Below, one piece after another: positions 46,086 through 57,110 of a stretch of DNA of 64,000 nucleotides. Source of the stretch: Aquarana catesbeiana (Eukaryota; Chordata; Amphibia; Anura; Ranidae). Within the stretch, counting starts at the first letter, position 1; each line of letters starts with the position of its first letter. The notes below the pieces were generated by a model. That model was not told where the DNA came from, ran no database searches, and worked only from the letters and a program-made list of their open reading frames with translations. The stretch spans positions 1,496,081-1,560,080 of the forward strand of contig NC_133324.1 of the NCBI RefSeq assembly GCF_042186555.1. The letters are read 5' to 3'. The position numbers and the translations under genes are program-made.

Positions 46086-46965
46086 GGATGATCCCTCAGC
46101 AGCTGGGGCTGAAGCCATTAGTCACTGCTGCTGGTGTCCCAAAGTCCTACTACGACTTAACTTAAGTGAGAGATGAAGGCCTTCCAACCATCTCCAAAAA
46201 AGACTTTAGGAAAGTACAAGTAGAACACACTCTCTGTGGATTATCTTTAAAAGCTTTAGGGGGAGGCCATTCATAGCCGCTATTAGCTGCAGAATCTTCT
46301 AAAGAAGCACAGCTAGTCCATAAAGAGTGGGAACAGTTGCAGCTGTCTACCTGAAGGTGTCCCTCGGACAAGCTGTAAGAAAGATGGCAATTGTTCCTCC
46401 TAGAGAAGCATAGGGGAATAGTGCTAAAAAAGATGCATGATGGACATTTAGGGCTGGACAGAACATTCAGGTTATTTGGAGATCGGTTCTACTGGCCATG
46501 CATGCAGGCAAAAGTTGAGAACTACTGGTCAAACCTGCCTTCATTGTATTCAGAGGAAGACTTTGCCTCGTAGAGCTGCCCCAATCTGTCACCTTCAGAA
46601 TCAAGATTCTGTGGATTTGGTGTGCATTGCATTGATTTCTTGAGTCTGGATCCGAGCATGAGCGGCTAAGGGAACATACTAGTGGTGACTGATCATTTCA
46701 CTCATTATGCCCAAGCTTATCCCAAAAAAGATCAACGAGCTGTCACAGTTGCAAAAGTGGTAGTAGAGAAGTTTTGTGTTCATTACGGACTACCTCAGAG
46801 AATCCACTCCAATCAAGAAAGAATTCAAAAGCAAATTCCTTAAACAACTGTTTGACACATTGGGCATCCAGAAATCAAGAACAACACCATCTCACCTTTA
46901 AAGGCATTTCATAACCAGAGAGGTTTAATTAAACCCCCCTTAACCCCCCTTAACATGTTGGGGAC
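46086..46965 (+). pseudogene. pol: Ty3/gypsy pol fragment: integrase
   Basis: After the LINE, pol resumes. MHDGHLGLDRTFRLFGDRFYWP (from 46430) is the HHCC-type region before the integrase core. The core follows with VCIDFLSLDPS (first catalytic Asp), VVTDHFTHYAQAYPKKDQRAVTVAK and FCVHYGLPQRIHSNQE. In that last motif the family usually has an Asp where Asn is seen, so a catalytic residue is lost. Frame changes and stops (for example near 46570 and 46840) make it a pseudogene. It ends at a hAT MITE. Confidence 0.85.
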
Positions 46966-47197
46966 TAGGGATGGGCTCAGGCATGTTCGGATCCTAGTCT
47001 AAACCCACCTGAACAAATACAAGAAAGCCATCACTGGACATGGCAATCATAAGCAGCCTAGTCAGGTGTGTGTATGTGCAGCTGCGGGCCAGGAAATGCC
47101 TCACTGCCTATGATTGGCGGTGTGCAGTGACGGCTTCCTGGCAGGTTTGCTCAGGTGGGTTGGGACTAGGATCTGAACACGCCTGAGCCCATCCCTA
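46966..47197. mobile_element. hAT MITE, 232 bp, TAGGGATGGGC ends
   Basis: It begins TAGGGATGGGCTCAGGC and ends GCCTGAGCCCATCCCTA. The inverted ends continue imperfectly for about 35 bp. Flanks are an 8-bp target duplication with one mismatch, TTGGGGAC (46958-46965) and TTGGGAAC (47198-47205). This is a typical hAT signature. Its ends resemble those of the complete hAT element at 52544-58147, which may have supplied its transposase. Confidence 0.85.
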
Positions 47198-47366
47198 TTG
47201 GGAACCTTTTATGTAGAAAGAAAGCAACATTTGAACAGGCACATCTCCTCTAGTCCATGCTTACAATAGTACAGAGAATGACACAACCTATTATTCCTCT
47301 TATGGACTTATGTCTGCTTCAACTCACAGAGGCTACATGGAAAGGCTTTGCAGGAACCTAAAGACA
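47198..47366 (+). pseudogene. pol: Ty3/gypsy integrase fragment
   Basis: A short remnant with residues corresponding to the end of the integrase core (an NCT-type N-D-T-T-x-Y-S-P stretch in degraded form near 47260-47310). It lies between a hAT MITE and another MITE and has at least two stops. Confidence 0.55.
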
Positions 47367-47495
47367 GCCAGTGATGGCGAATCTTGGCACCCCAGCTGTT
47401 TTGGAACTACATTTCCCATGATGCTTATGCACTCTGCAGTGTAGTTGAACATCATGGGAAATGTAGTTCAAAAACATCTGGGGTGCCATCGCTGG
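47367..47495. mobile_element. Short palindromic MITE (GCCAGTGATGG)
   Basis: A 129-bp element has inverted halves: GCCAGTGATGG with CCATCGCTGGC, and ACTACATTTCCCATGATG with CATCATGGGAAATGTAGT. It could form a hairpin over nearly its whole length. It is of the same general style as the MITE at 38841 (ACTACAAGTCCCAT core), perhaps a related family. Confidence 0.7.
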
Positions 47496-47530
47496 CCTAG
47501 GAGAAAGCTGGAGGCATTTCTGACACCAGA

Positions 47531-48246
47531 TGTCAAAGGATTCACCTGCTGGTGGCACTGTGGCTTCCAGATCTATGGGCTGCAGTTGCGGTGTCCACCA
47601 GCAGGTGCTTCTCAGCAGGCAGAGGCTGACTGTCAGGAAAGGATTCACCTGCTGGTGGCATTGTGGCTCCCAGATCTTTAGGTTGCAGTTCCGGTGTCCA
47701 TCAGTGGTGGACACCAGCGGGTGTCTCTTGGCAGTCAGAAGCTGACGTCACCTTCTGCAATCAGGCATCACCTGATGCTGATTGCAGGAAGTGTATTTAA
47801 ACATGGTGCATGCTGTGTCTCATTGCCTTGGTATTTTCTCCATGTGCCCCTGATCTGTGTTCCTAAAGCCATCACGTCTCCTGTTCCTGGACCCTGACCC
47901 GACCCTGCAGCCGGATCCCTTCCTACCCGGTCATTCCGTTCCTGGTTCCCTCTCACTGTCCTGTCTTGTTCCCAGCTCCCTCTGCTTGATCACCCGTGTA
48001 TGACCCTGGCTCTGTTACATTTACGATCTGGTTATCCCATTCTCTGTGTATATTTGATTTAGGCTGTCGTTTATTGTGTGTTCACTGTTCGTTTGGTTCG
48101 CTGGTTGTGTTACACTGTTTACTATATTTGAGGTGCGTTTTCTTTGTGTTATCCACTTATCTTTTAATAAATTATATTATTTACATCTTACCTGTGTTTG
48201 GTATACTCTGTGGCAGTCCACACATGTTTCTGGTCACACAGGTTCC
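47531..48246 (+). mobile_element. LTR-like insert in gypsy pol
   Basis: About 716 bp separate two gypsy pol fragments. It starts TGTCAAAGG and has a roughly 105-bp direct repeat at its beginning (GGATTCACCTGCTGGTGGCA at 47538 and 47641). A TATA-like TGTATTTAAAC follows at 47792, and AATAAA lies at 48166-48171: the order of a plus-strand LTR. A 10-bp near-identical sequence, TGACACCAGA / TGATACCAGA, flanks it (47521-47530 and 48247-48256), which would be long for an LTR target duplication. An LTR end at CACACA (48240) is an alternative. Confidence 0.55.
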
Positions 48247-48970
48247 TGATACCAGAGGACAGTGGAACAAGAAGAATTATCATCTGAGAGTATGGGCTCA
48301 TGATGTTCAGCCAGGAGAAAAAGTGTTGCTGATAAGCCTCGGACCCTCTGGAAGCCATAAGATAGCTGACTGGTGGAGTTCCCAGCAATATGTCATCTGC
48401 AAACAGTTGCCTAATCTTCCTGTGTACCAAATTTGTCCTGATGGAAGGACAGGACCTCTGAAGACCTGGCATCAAAACTATCTACTGCCTTTGAGTGAAG
48501 CCATAAGGGTGCCTGCCAGAATTGAGATGCCATCACCCAGAAGGTCTTCTCCCAGGCAAGTTGCAGTTGCCAGATTGCAACCTTCACCACCAGACGCAGA
48601 TGAGGGAGAAAGCAGTGAGGGGAAGATGCCTTTATGGACTGGCTATGGCCCTCTACACATACAGACATTACTCTATCCTTTCCCCTTACAGCATCAAATA
48701 CAAGTCCTCATAGGCCTGGGGCTGCAGAGTTTGTTTCTTAGGGTCATCAAGCAGAGAATCAGGAAGAGATGCCAACCTCACTAGGTGCAAACAATATAGA
48801 GACTCCAATCACCTTCAGAACTGGGTGAGGAGTCCCCAGAGGAGGGGCCACCAGAACTAAAAGAACAGAAACCACAAAGAGCCATCCATCCATCTAAAAG
48901 ACTGACCTATGACACCACCTTGGGTGAGAGTTCTGAGGAAACTATCGTTGCCACCCAAAGGTCTCACAAA
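48247..48970 (+). pseudogene. pol: Ty3/gypsy pol fragment: integrase C-terminus
   Basis: Encodes VRAHDV-type residues followed by GEKVLLISLGPSGSHKIADWW, ICKQLPNLPVYQI and KTWHQNYLLPL, the C-terminal integrase segment of vertebrate gypsy elements. A Pro/Ser-rich tail and KRLTYDTTLGE (about 48897) follow. An ORF beginning at 47996 runs from the LTR-like insert straight into this fragment, so that 262-residue ORF is a chance fusion. No 3' LTR of this gypsy copy is recognised beyond it. Confidence 0.8.
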
Positions 48971-50075
48971 ATGTAAAATTTCCCATTCCAGTTTCAGTGG
49001 AGGGTGACTCACCCCTTGACACATCTCGGTGGGCAATACCAATATCAGTAATCTATTGTCAAGACAACCCCTCTCCCTCTAACAAATGGTTTGAGGTTCC
49101 CTTGCCAGGTTCCTGTTATAATGCAAACCATTTGCTTGCTTTTGTGTGACTACTTACCTAATTTTGCCTCACATTGTTCATTTGAAGCTATGGAACAGGT
49201 TGTGCACATTTGTATGTTACTGGACTCAGCCCCTTCTTTGGGGACCAAAGGTTCTTTGGTGGGGGAGGAGGGCGGGTTGATAGGTGCTGCCAACCAGCTG
49301 GAAGAGTGAGCTGTGCAATCAGTGCCACGCTCCTCCTCTCCCCCCCTCGCCACTGCAAAGTGACAGATCAGCTAGGCTGTAATCGGGGAAAGGCAAAGCT
49401 GTGGGCTGTGTGTAAATTCCCACTCAATTCTGCTCCCCCTTTCTCATGGCAGCAGTGCTTGGGGGGGAGGGGTCAGCAGCAGGTAGTAAGTAAAAGTCTT
49501 TTTAAATCAAATAAATTCCTCCAAAATTATAAAGACTGGAAAAAGGAAAAACAATATGTATTGCCCCTAGTGAGCAATCACATCCTTAATTGTATTTTAT
49601 CAGGTCCTTTAGAAAATCGAACATGATTTCAGTTTTTTCCTTCTTCCAGTTTTTATGAATGCTGTTGGCTCATGTCCAGTATTAGTGTCCAAACTGAAGA
49701 TTTGTGAAGTGTGCAGCCTACCTACAAGGAGATGGTGCCCTTTGCACCTCCTCAGTGAGGTTGGCTAATATGGTGCAAAGTGCATCATGTTGTGTCAGAC
49801 AGGGGGGGGAACGCACTGCCTACCACAGAATGGTGCCCTGTAATCACCAATCTTACTGGGCAGGTGCAAAGGGCGCCATCTTGTGGAAGGAAGCACACTC
49901 ATTGTGTTCACATTAGCTTCAATTCAATTATTCACAGAATAAAAAAAAAAAAACAATAAACTGAAAAATGACCAGCCTTGAATACACTGACTTCTCTTTA
50001 GGATAGGTTTATCTAAGTGGGTGTGAGAAGGTGTGTAATCGCACGTTTTCCTGCACTGGCAGAGGAAAAACACAC
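48971..50075. other. No gene recognised
   Basis: Includes a C/T-rich part (49270-49470) and a stretch with repeated GTGCAAAG-type motifs (49720-49890). The largest ORF (138 codons, 49210-49626) has no recognisable domain. It may contain remnants of the gypsy 3' region. Confidence 0.4.
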
Positions 50076-50126
50076 TTTCTTTATTGTACGTCACGGGACA
50101 CAGAGCCACAGTAATTACTGTATGGG
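50076..50126 (+). repeat. DIRS left inverted terminal repeat
   Basis: The sequence from TTTCTTTATTGTACGTCACG to GTAATTACTGTATGGG is the reverse complement of 61038-61088 with only about two mismatches (T/C at 50085 and G/A at 50090). It is the left boundary of the DIRS-like element. Confidence 0.9.
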
Positions 50127-51693
50127 TTATATAGGCACCTTTAGGTGATGGACACTGACACACCCTGGACAGGAAGTTTAGCTCCCCATATAACCCCTCC
50201 CCTTACTGGGAGTACCTCAGTTTTTTCACCAGTGTCTTAGGAGTTGGTCACGAGTAAAGATGTGCTGTGCTGAGCTCCACTGGAATATTCCTTTGCTGGG
50301 GCCATCTATGTAACTGGATCCATTCAAAGTGCCTTTTTAGGCCGAATTGTATGGCACCTGGGCCTCGTGTCGGAAAAAACAAGGTTTTGCCTGTAACGCT
50401 TCTCATTTTAGAGAGCTGGACCCCGGGATCCAGTATTTGTTTTTTTCAGCCATATTTCCTGGCGGAGTGCTTTACGGGTCCAGGGGTGTGGATCCCCCGA
50501 TAAAAAGGAGCCCCGGTCACTGAAGGTTTTTTTAAACGGATCCCACCATGAGTGGTGAAGATTGGGTCTGTCTGGTTTACCACAGAACCCTGCAGCTGGA
50601 TAAGGTAAGTGGAGATTACTAAGTAATTTTCTAATTCTTATGGGTTTTCTCTTTTAAGTAAAATGCTGCCATGCCTAAAGTCGCCACCGGGGGCTGTCAG
50701 GAGCACATACCTGATTCCATGCTTGTCAGTCTCACTCTGTGTCATTACAAGCTGCACACTTCCTCCAGCCCTAGCCCAGGTGGAAGGGGGGCTTTTCTTT
50801 TAGAATCCCCCACCTGGACTGGTTTTTCTTCTCTCCAGGAGGCCGAGGGAGCATGGGTCAGTCGGCGGTATGCCGCGCCGCTCCCGCCGCCACCGCCATG
50901 GTATGGCGGTTTTCTCCTCTCCTCCACCCCAGCCCCCCCCCCGCATGCCGATCCAGTCGGATCGGAACCCCGCTCGAGCGGGAAAGCAGTCCTTTTTGGA
51001 AAAAAGTGAGGGGGGCACAGTGGGAAGTCGGAGGGAGAGGGGGCGGGGCTGAACGTGGCACTGATGTGCTCCAACATTCACAGATGCAGGGGCTGTGTAG
51101 GCTATAAGTACACCTTTTGCAGGTGCATTCAGCTGATGGAGGGGCACAGAACAGACAGGGGCATGTGAGTGTTGGTGACACAGGTATTCCCAGGACACGT
51201 TTATTTAAGCATCAGACTGAGCCTTGATAGCAGTGGCAGTTGCTGGACTATTTTGCTCAGCAGTGGGTGCATTTTCTGGTAGTACCTCTGCATTTGTGCT
51301 TAGCACTATGGGCAGAAGGGGAGGTACAAATACCTTAAAAAAATGGGATCTCCCTCAGGCTCTGAGGACCCTCCCTCTGCAACGCCACCCCCACCTGAAA
51401 GGCCTAGGGAGGCTGGTCAGATCGAGCCATCGGGGTTGTCAGGGGTTGCAACTGTTTCCAGCATTTCAGCCCCTGTATACATTACAGAGGAGGTTTTCTC
51501 CTCAGCCATGATTGGATTGGAGGAAAGATTAGCAGCTTTAATCTCATCTTCACAGAGTGGAAGAAAATGCTTTAGGTCCCCTTCTACCACCCAGGACCCT
51601 CAAACAGAGGAACAGTGGGAAGATGATTCCCCTCAGGGGATGGTGAAGAAGCTGAAGACTCCTCTTCTGAGGAATCAAGTAGGGAAGGACCAC
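50127..51693 (+). pseudogene. gag: DIRS-like leader and gag-like region
   Basis: A leader of more than 1 kb is followed by a 117-codon ORF (51343-51696) rich in Pro, Ser and Glu, with SGSEDPPSATPPPPERP and a LEERLAALISSSQSG stretch. Its position before the RT, composition and size fit a degraded gag. I see no zinc knuckle. The leader contains GC-rich sequence at 50860-51050 with overlapping ORFs on both strands that I do not support. Confidence 0.5.
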
Positions 51694-51768
51694 TGAAAGA
51701 TTGATGGTGCAATCTCTTACTGAAATGGTCCGCTCCACATTTAAGCTACCCTTAACTGAGTCGGTTAA

Positions 51769-52543
51769 GTGGGAAAAGTACCCTTTTGCCAGTTAAGAAA
51801 AGGAGTAAACGTCCCTCATTTAAACGGGCTCTTTCTCCAGTGCCAGGAGCATCAGCCTCCAGGCAGTCATGACGGCCTCCACCATCAGGTTCAAGAGGTA
51901 AACCTCAGAGTCAACCCCAGGGATAAAAGAAGTCCTGGGGGAGGAAACCTACAAGACAGAACGCTAAAGCCTCTTTATGAAGGGGCTTCCCCGCTCGCTC
52001 GAGTAGGGAGAAGACTGCTACAGTTTTCAAGGGTCTGGCAGGAGGATTTTCAAGACAGATGGGTGATCTCCACAATAGCTCTAGGTTACAAACTAGAGTT
52101 CCGAGAATTCCCGTCTCCTCGTTTCCTCAGGTCAAATGTTCCCAAAGATGCAGAGAAAAAGAAGTCTCTCCTTCAAGTGTTAGACCGACTTTTGTCGCAA
52201 AAAGTGATCATGGCGGTCCCCATGAAAGAGCAGGAGTTGGGGTTTTATTCAAACCTTTTCACGGTTCCAAAACCAAATGGAAATGTCAGACCCATTCTAG
52301 ATCTCAAAGATCTAAATCGGTTCCCGAAAATTCGCTTTTTTCATATGGAATCGATCCAATCAGTAGTCTCCATCCTACAAGGAGGGGAACTTCAATCGAC
52401 ATCAAGGATGCATACCTGCATGTACCTATCTTCCCCGCTTATCAGAAATATCTGCGTTTCGAAGTGGAAAACCTTCATTTTCAGTTTGTAGCCCTGCCTT
52501 TTGGTCTAGCTACTGCACCTCGGGTGTTTACAAAGGTCCTGGC
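51769..52543 (+). pseudogene. DIRS-like reverse transcriptase, 5' part
   Basis: An ORF carries GYKLEFREFPSPRF, LLSQKVIMAVP, GFYSNLFTVPKPNGNVRPILDLKDLN and the start of the palm. A frameshift at about 52385-52400 moves the frame, after which SIDIKDAYLHVPI (RT motif A, catalytic Asp) and FQFVALPFGLATAPRVFTKVLA (motif B) follow. The coding sequence stops at the hAT insertion (52544) and resumes at 58156. The RT would have copied the DIRS RNA into cDNA. Confidence 0.88.
52536..52543 (+). repeat. Left 8-bp target duplication of the hAT element
   Basis: GTCCTGGC at the left of the hAT element corresponds to GTCTTGGC at 58148-58155, with one mismatch. An 8-bp duplication is characteristic of hAT transposition. 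It fixes both element ends. Confidence 0.85.
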
Positions 52544-52703
52544 TAGGGATGAGCTTCGTGTTCGAGTTGAACCCATGTTCGACTCGAACATCTTCTGTTC
52601 GTCCATTCGCCGAATTGCGAACGATATGGGCCGTTCGCGCCAAATTCGTGTGGCGCGTCACGGCCCATAATTCACTGCGGCATCGCAGTGCATTGCTGGC
52701 TGA

Positions 52704-52812
52704 TGATTGGCCAAGCATGCACTATGACCCGCATGCTTGGCCAATCACAGCGCCGCCTGAACAGAGAGCCATAATTGGCCAAAGCCAAGGAGGCTTTGGC
52801 CAATTATGGCTC
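52704..52812. repeat. Two perfect hairpins upstream of the transposase
   Basis: Hairpin 1: TGATTGGCCAAGCATGC (52704-52720) pairs with 52731-52747 around a 10-base loop. Hairpin 2: a 21-bp arm (52766-52786, GAGCCATAATTGGCCAAAGC plus one C) pairs with 52792-52812 around a 5-base loop. Both arms contain TTGGCC, and CCAAT-type motifs are formed (ATTGG, CCAAT). They lie 26-135 bp before the TATA box. Confidence 0.9.
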
Positions 52813-52837
52813 AGGGGATTTAGTACACGCCCCACAC

Positions 52838-52846
52838 TATATAAGG
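52838..52846 (+). promoter_or_regulatory. TATA box of the hAT transposase gene
   Basis: TATATAAGG with GC-rich flanks lies about 575 bp upstream of the transposase ATG at 53420, after CCAAT-containing hairpins. It is the most likely core promoter for the transposase transcript. Confidence 0.65.
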
Positions 52847-53186
52847 CCGCCTGCACGGCGGCCCTGTGTAGTGTGTGTTCCGGCGTTCATTGAGAGAGAG
52901 AGAGACAGTGACATTTGATTTGAGTTAGATAGATTAGGCAGGACAGTCAGTCAGTTAGCTGCACTTACAGTGTATTGTGTATATATATGCATCCCAGGTG
53001 TTGTATATATATATACATATATATATACACTGTATTCAGTTTAGCTAGATCCGTTCCTGTTATCTTCTTACTGACAGGCAGGCTTGTCTTGTTACAGTAT
53101 TTACAGCTACCTGAAGAAAATTGCTGGTGTTCTTTTGATCCTATTAGTACCACAGTCAGGCAGCTAGACTATTTACAGTTAGTGCA

Positions 53187-53320
53187 GTGCGTCCTGCTCA
53201 CAGTGTTCAGCTAAACCTACAAGTTAGTGGGGTGCGTCCTGCTCACAGTGTTCAGCTAAACCTACAAGTTAGTGGGGTGCGTCCTGCTCACAGTGTTCAG
53301 CTAAAGCTACCTGTAGAAGG
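53187..53320 (+). repeat. Three 45-bp tandem repeats in the hAT 5' leader
   Basis: GTCCTGCTCACAGTGTTCAG recurs at 53191, 53236 and 53281, spaced exactly 45 bp, with CTAAACCTACAAGTTAGTGG between copies. They lie between the TATA box and the transposase start. Confidence 0.9.
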
Positions 53321-53419
53321 TTGGTGGTGTTCTCATACTGCAGGCAGTTGATTTTGCTAGCTGCAGTATCAGTACATATATATATATATCCCAGCTTAGT
53401 GCAGCAACAGGCCATTAGT

Positions 53420-56400
53420 ATGTCTGGAAGGCCAAGAAGGAGAGACAGACAGTCACAAGCCAATAAGAGAGGGCAAGCAGGCTCTGTGTCTAGTGCTGGT
53501 CGTGGAGATGGTGCATCCTCATCAGCACGTGGCCGTGGGACACGCTTGGCCTTTTTTTCGGCAGCTGGCCTTGTTGAGCCGCAACATGTGGAAGACTTGG
53601 TCGAGTGGATGACCAAGCCGTCCTCATCCTCCTCATCCTCTCTCACCCATGCCCAGGGTACTTTGTCTGGCAAAGCAGCGGCCTATTCCCTCGGCTCAAT
53701 GTCATCAGTGACTCCTTCCCTAGCCCCACCATGTCCTCCTGAGGAGTCCCTCGAACTGTTTGACCACAGTGTTGGGTACATGCTCCAGGAGGATGCCCAG
53801 CGTTTGGAAGGCTCTGATGATGATACTGAGCTAGATGAAGGCAGTAACGTGAGCATGAACAGAGGGGGTGCCCAAGAAGGACAGCAATCTGGCAGTCATG
53901 CTCCCCCTGCTGCAGCATACTGCCAGCTTTGCTCCAGTGATGAGGAGGGAGGGGATGATGAGGTCACTGACTCAACGTGGGTGCCTGATAGGAGAGAGGA
54001 GGAGGAGGAGGAGGAGGCGGCACATCACCAACGAGGCAGGATGCCCTCTAGGGGCCAGCCTAAAGGCAGCACACTGGCTGCATCACACCCCAAAGCTCCA
54101 CATGTGCAGGGCGCTGCAGTCTCTGCACGTTATTCAAAAAGTTCTTTGGTGTGGGCCTTTTTTGAGACGAGTGCATCAGATCGCACCGCTGCTATTTGCA
54201 ACATATTTCTCAAGCGTATCTCGCGTGGCCAAAACATCTCCCGCTTGGGTACCACATGCTTGACCAGACATATGTTGACCTGCCATGCAGTTCGTTGGCA
54301 AGCGTATCTAAAAGACCCACACCAAAGAACAAAGAGGACCTCTCCTTGCTCCTCATCAGCTGAGATTTCCAACCCCACTATACCTTCAGTCCTCTCTGAG
54401 ACCTGCACTGAGAGGAATGAAGGTGTAGAATTAGGTGTGTCACAGCCAAGTACTTGTGGGCAATCTGCTTTTGGTACACCGACGTCTGATTGTACCAGGC
54501 AAATTTCCCTGCCCCAGCTGCTGCACCGCCGAAAGAAGTTTGCTCCCAGCCATCCACATGCCCAGCGGTTGAATGCTAGCTTGGCAAAATTGCTAGCACT
54601 TCAACTGCTGCCTTTTCAGTTGGTAGACTCTGCCCCCTTCCGTGAGCTTGTGGAATGTGCAGTTCCTCAGTGGCAGGTACCCAAACGCCACTTTTTCTCA
54701 CGGAAGGCGATTCTGGCTCTCTACCGGCATGTGGAAGGCAATGTCCATGCCTCGCTGGACAGGGCGGTCAGCGGTAAGGTGCATATTACCGCTGACTCAT
54801 GGTCCAGCAGGCATGGACAGGGACGTTACCCAAGTTTCACGACGCATTGGGTGACTCTGCTGGCAGCTGGGAAGGATGCAGGAGAAGGTGCAGTAGTGTT
54901 GGAGGTGTTCCGCCACCACGCCTCCAAAATGCTAATGATTGTGACACACCTCTCTCCTCCACCCCCTCCTCTTCTTCTTCCTCCATGGCCTCTTCCTGTG
55001 CTTTGTCCTGGGAACCAGTGGTGCGCTGTAGCCATTCAAGGGGCTACGCAAGTACGCAGGCCAAAAGATTCCATGCGGTGCTTGAGCTGGTGTGCTTGGG
55101 GGACAGGAGCCACACTGGGGCAGAGATTCTATCAGCTCTGCAGGGGCAGGTTCAGAGGTGGTTGACGCCACGCCAACTTAAGGCAGGAATGATGGTATGC
55201 GACAATGGCACCAACCTCCTCTCTGCCCTCCGACAGGGACAAATGACTCATGTGCCCTGTTTGGCTCACGTCCTTAACCTGGTGGTGCAGCGGTTCTTGG
55301 GCAGGTACCCGGGCTTACAGGATGTCCTGAGGCAGGCCAGGAAAGTCTGTGTGCATTTCCGCCGGTCATATAATGCCAGTGCTCAGCTGACGGACCTCCA
55401 AAAGGAGTTTAACCTGCCCAAGAACCGCCTAATCTGTGACATGCCCACCAGGTGGAACTCAACGTTGGCCATGCTGCAGCGGCTGCACACGCAGCAGAGG
55501 GCCATCAATGAGTACCTGTGCGACTATGGCACCAGGACAGGGTCAGGGGAGCTTGTTTTTTTTCCTCACGCCAGTGGGCCATGATCAGGGATGCATGCAC
55601 TGTCCTGTCACCATTTGAGGAGGCCACAAGGATGGTGAGCAGTGACAGTGCATGCATCAGTAACACTGTCCCCCTTGTCCACTTGTTGGAGCACACGCTG
55701 CATGGAATAATGGACAGGGCACTTGAGGCAGAACAGAGGCAGGAAGAGGAGGACTTCCTTACCTCTCAAGGCCCCCTTTATCCAGACAGTGTTCCTGCGT
55801 GCCCGCCGATCACACAGGAAGAGGACGAGGAGGAGGAGGAAGATTGTGTCAGTATGGAGGTGGAGCCTGGCACTCAGCATCAGCAGCAGTCTTTAAGGGA
55901 TCAGTCCCAAGAAACCCATGGACTTGTACATGGCTGGGAGGAGGTGGCTGCGGACCATGTCGTCCTTAGTGACCCAGAGGACTCCGGACCGAATGCCTCA
56001 GCAAACCTACGCTGCATGGCCTCCCTGATCCTGCAAAGCCTGCGTAAGGATCCTCGTATTCGTGGTATCAAGGAGAAGGACCAATACTGGCTGGCAACCC
56101 TCCTTGATCCACGTTACAAGGGTAAGGTTGCGGACCTTATCTTGCCATCGCAGAGGGAGCAGAGGATGAAACATCTTTGGGAGGCCTTGCAGAAAGGTCT
56201 GTGCAACGCGTTCCCAGAGACTGGGAGGTTACAAACTCCTGTTTCTGGACAACGTGTTGCTGAGGCTTCGGTCAGTCAAAGAAGGAGCGGTGGAGAAGGT
56301 GGCCGTCTGACCGATGCGTTCAGACAATTTTTTGGTCCGCAGCCCCAAGGTATGATCAGTTCCAGCAACCACCGCCAGCGTCTGTTTTACATGGTGCAGG

Positions 56401-56693
56401 AATACATAGGGGCAAGATCTGACTTGGACACCTTTCCCACCGAAAATCCTCTGGGTTACTGGGTCTTGAGGATGGATCACTGGCCAGAGCTTGCACAGTA
56501 TGCAATTGAGCTACTGACCTGTCCTGCATCCAGCGTTCTTTCGGAACGCACATTCAGTGCTGCTGGAGGCGTGGTAACCGATCACTGGGTGCGTCTGTCC
56601 ACCGACTCGGTCGATCGACTGACCTTCATAAAAATGAATCAGTCTTGGATCACCACCAGCTACCAAGCACCTGATGCTGATGTAACCGAATAA
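53420..56693 (+). pseudogene. hAT (Ac-like) transposase, frameshifted
   Basis: Start MSGRPRRRDRQ at 53420, then an acidic/Ser-rich N-terminus. A BED-finger-like block follows, with AAICNIF and TRHMLTCH: the His pair is kept, but the second Cys of the usual C-x2-C is Phe. Next come HITADSWSSRHGQGRYPSFTTHW (first catalytic Asp), then after a frame change between about 54880 and 55000, MMVCDNGTNLLSAL (second Asp), CLAHVLNLVV and TRWNSTLAML. A 1-nt slip in the T8 run at 55556-55563 opens the third frame, which ends with the hATC dimerisation block LLTCPASSVLSERTFSAAGG and stops at 56693. Roughly 1,090 codons are covered, long for a hAT transposase. It would excise and insert hAT DNA; this copy needs another source. 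Confidence 0.9.
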
Positions 56694-56814
56694 TTTTTTT
56701 TGAAATCTCAGATCCCTTCAAAGACTGCCTATGCTGATGCTGAGTGACTATCCTGATTAATTATCCTCTTCTTCCTCAATCATCACGCTGATAGATTGTA
56801 AGAACATTTTTGGT

Positions 56815-57110
56815 TCTGGGCGCCACCACCAGTGCCTAAGGCACAATTTTTCTGCCCCTGTTTAACAGGGAAATGTAATTACAATTTTTGATGCAATACT
56901 TTGCAGCAGGGCTCGTTCCTGCATTCCAACTAGAGTGTCTGTGAGGGGTTGCAGTGTTGTGGCACTACCACCAGTGCCTAAGGCCCAATTTTTCTGCCCC
57001 TGTTCAACAGGGGCATGTAATTACAATTCTTGATCTAATATTTCACAGCAGGGCCCTGTGAGGGCTTACAGTGTTGTGGCCACAACAACACCTAAGGCCC
57101 AAATTTCTGC
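56815..57110 (+). repeat. Degenerate ~142-bp repeat in the hAT 3' part
   Basis: ACCAGTGCCTAAGGC, TTTTTCTGCCCCTGTT and ATGTAATTACAATT recur at 56829 and 56971, with a third partial copy (CCTAAGGCCCAAATTTCTGC) at 57091. No ORF is supported in this part. Confidence 0.8.

Noticed and set aside
47996..48784. 262-codon ORF with apparent membrane-like N-terminus
   Set aside because: Its first part is LTR-like sequence and its second part is gypsy integrase, so it is a chance fusion across an insertion joint.
50671..51198. Overlapping ORFs on both strands in the DIRS leader
   Set aside because: They arise from GC-rich composition, overlap one another on opposite strands and show no known domain.
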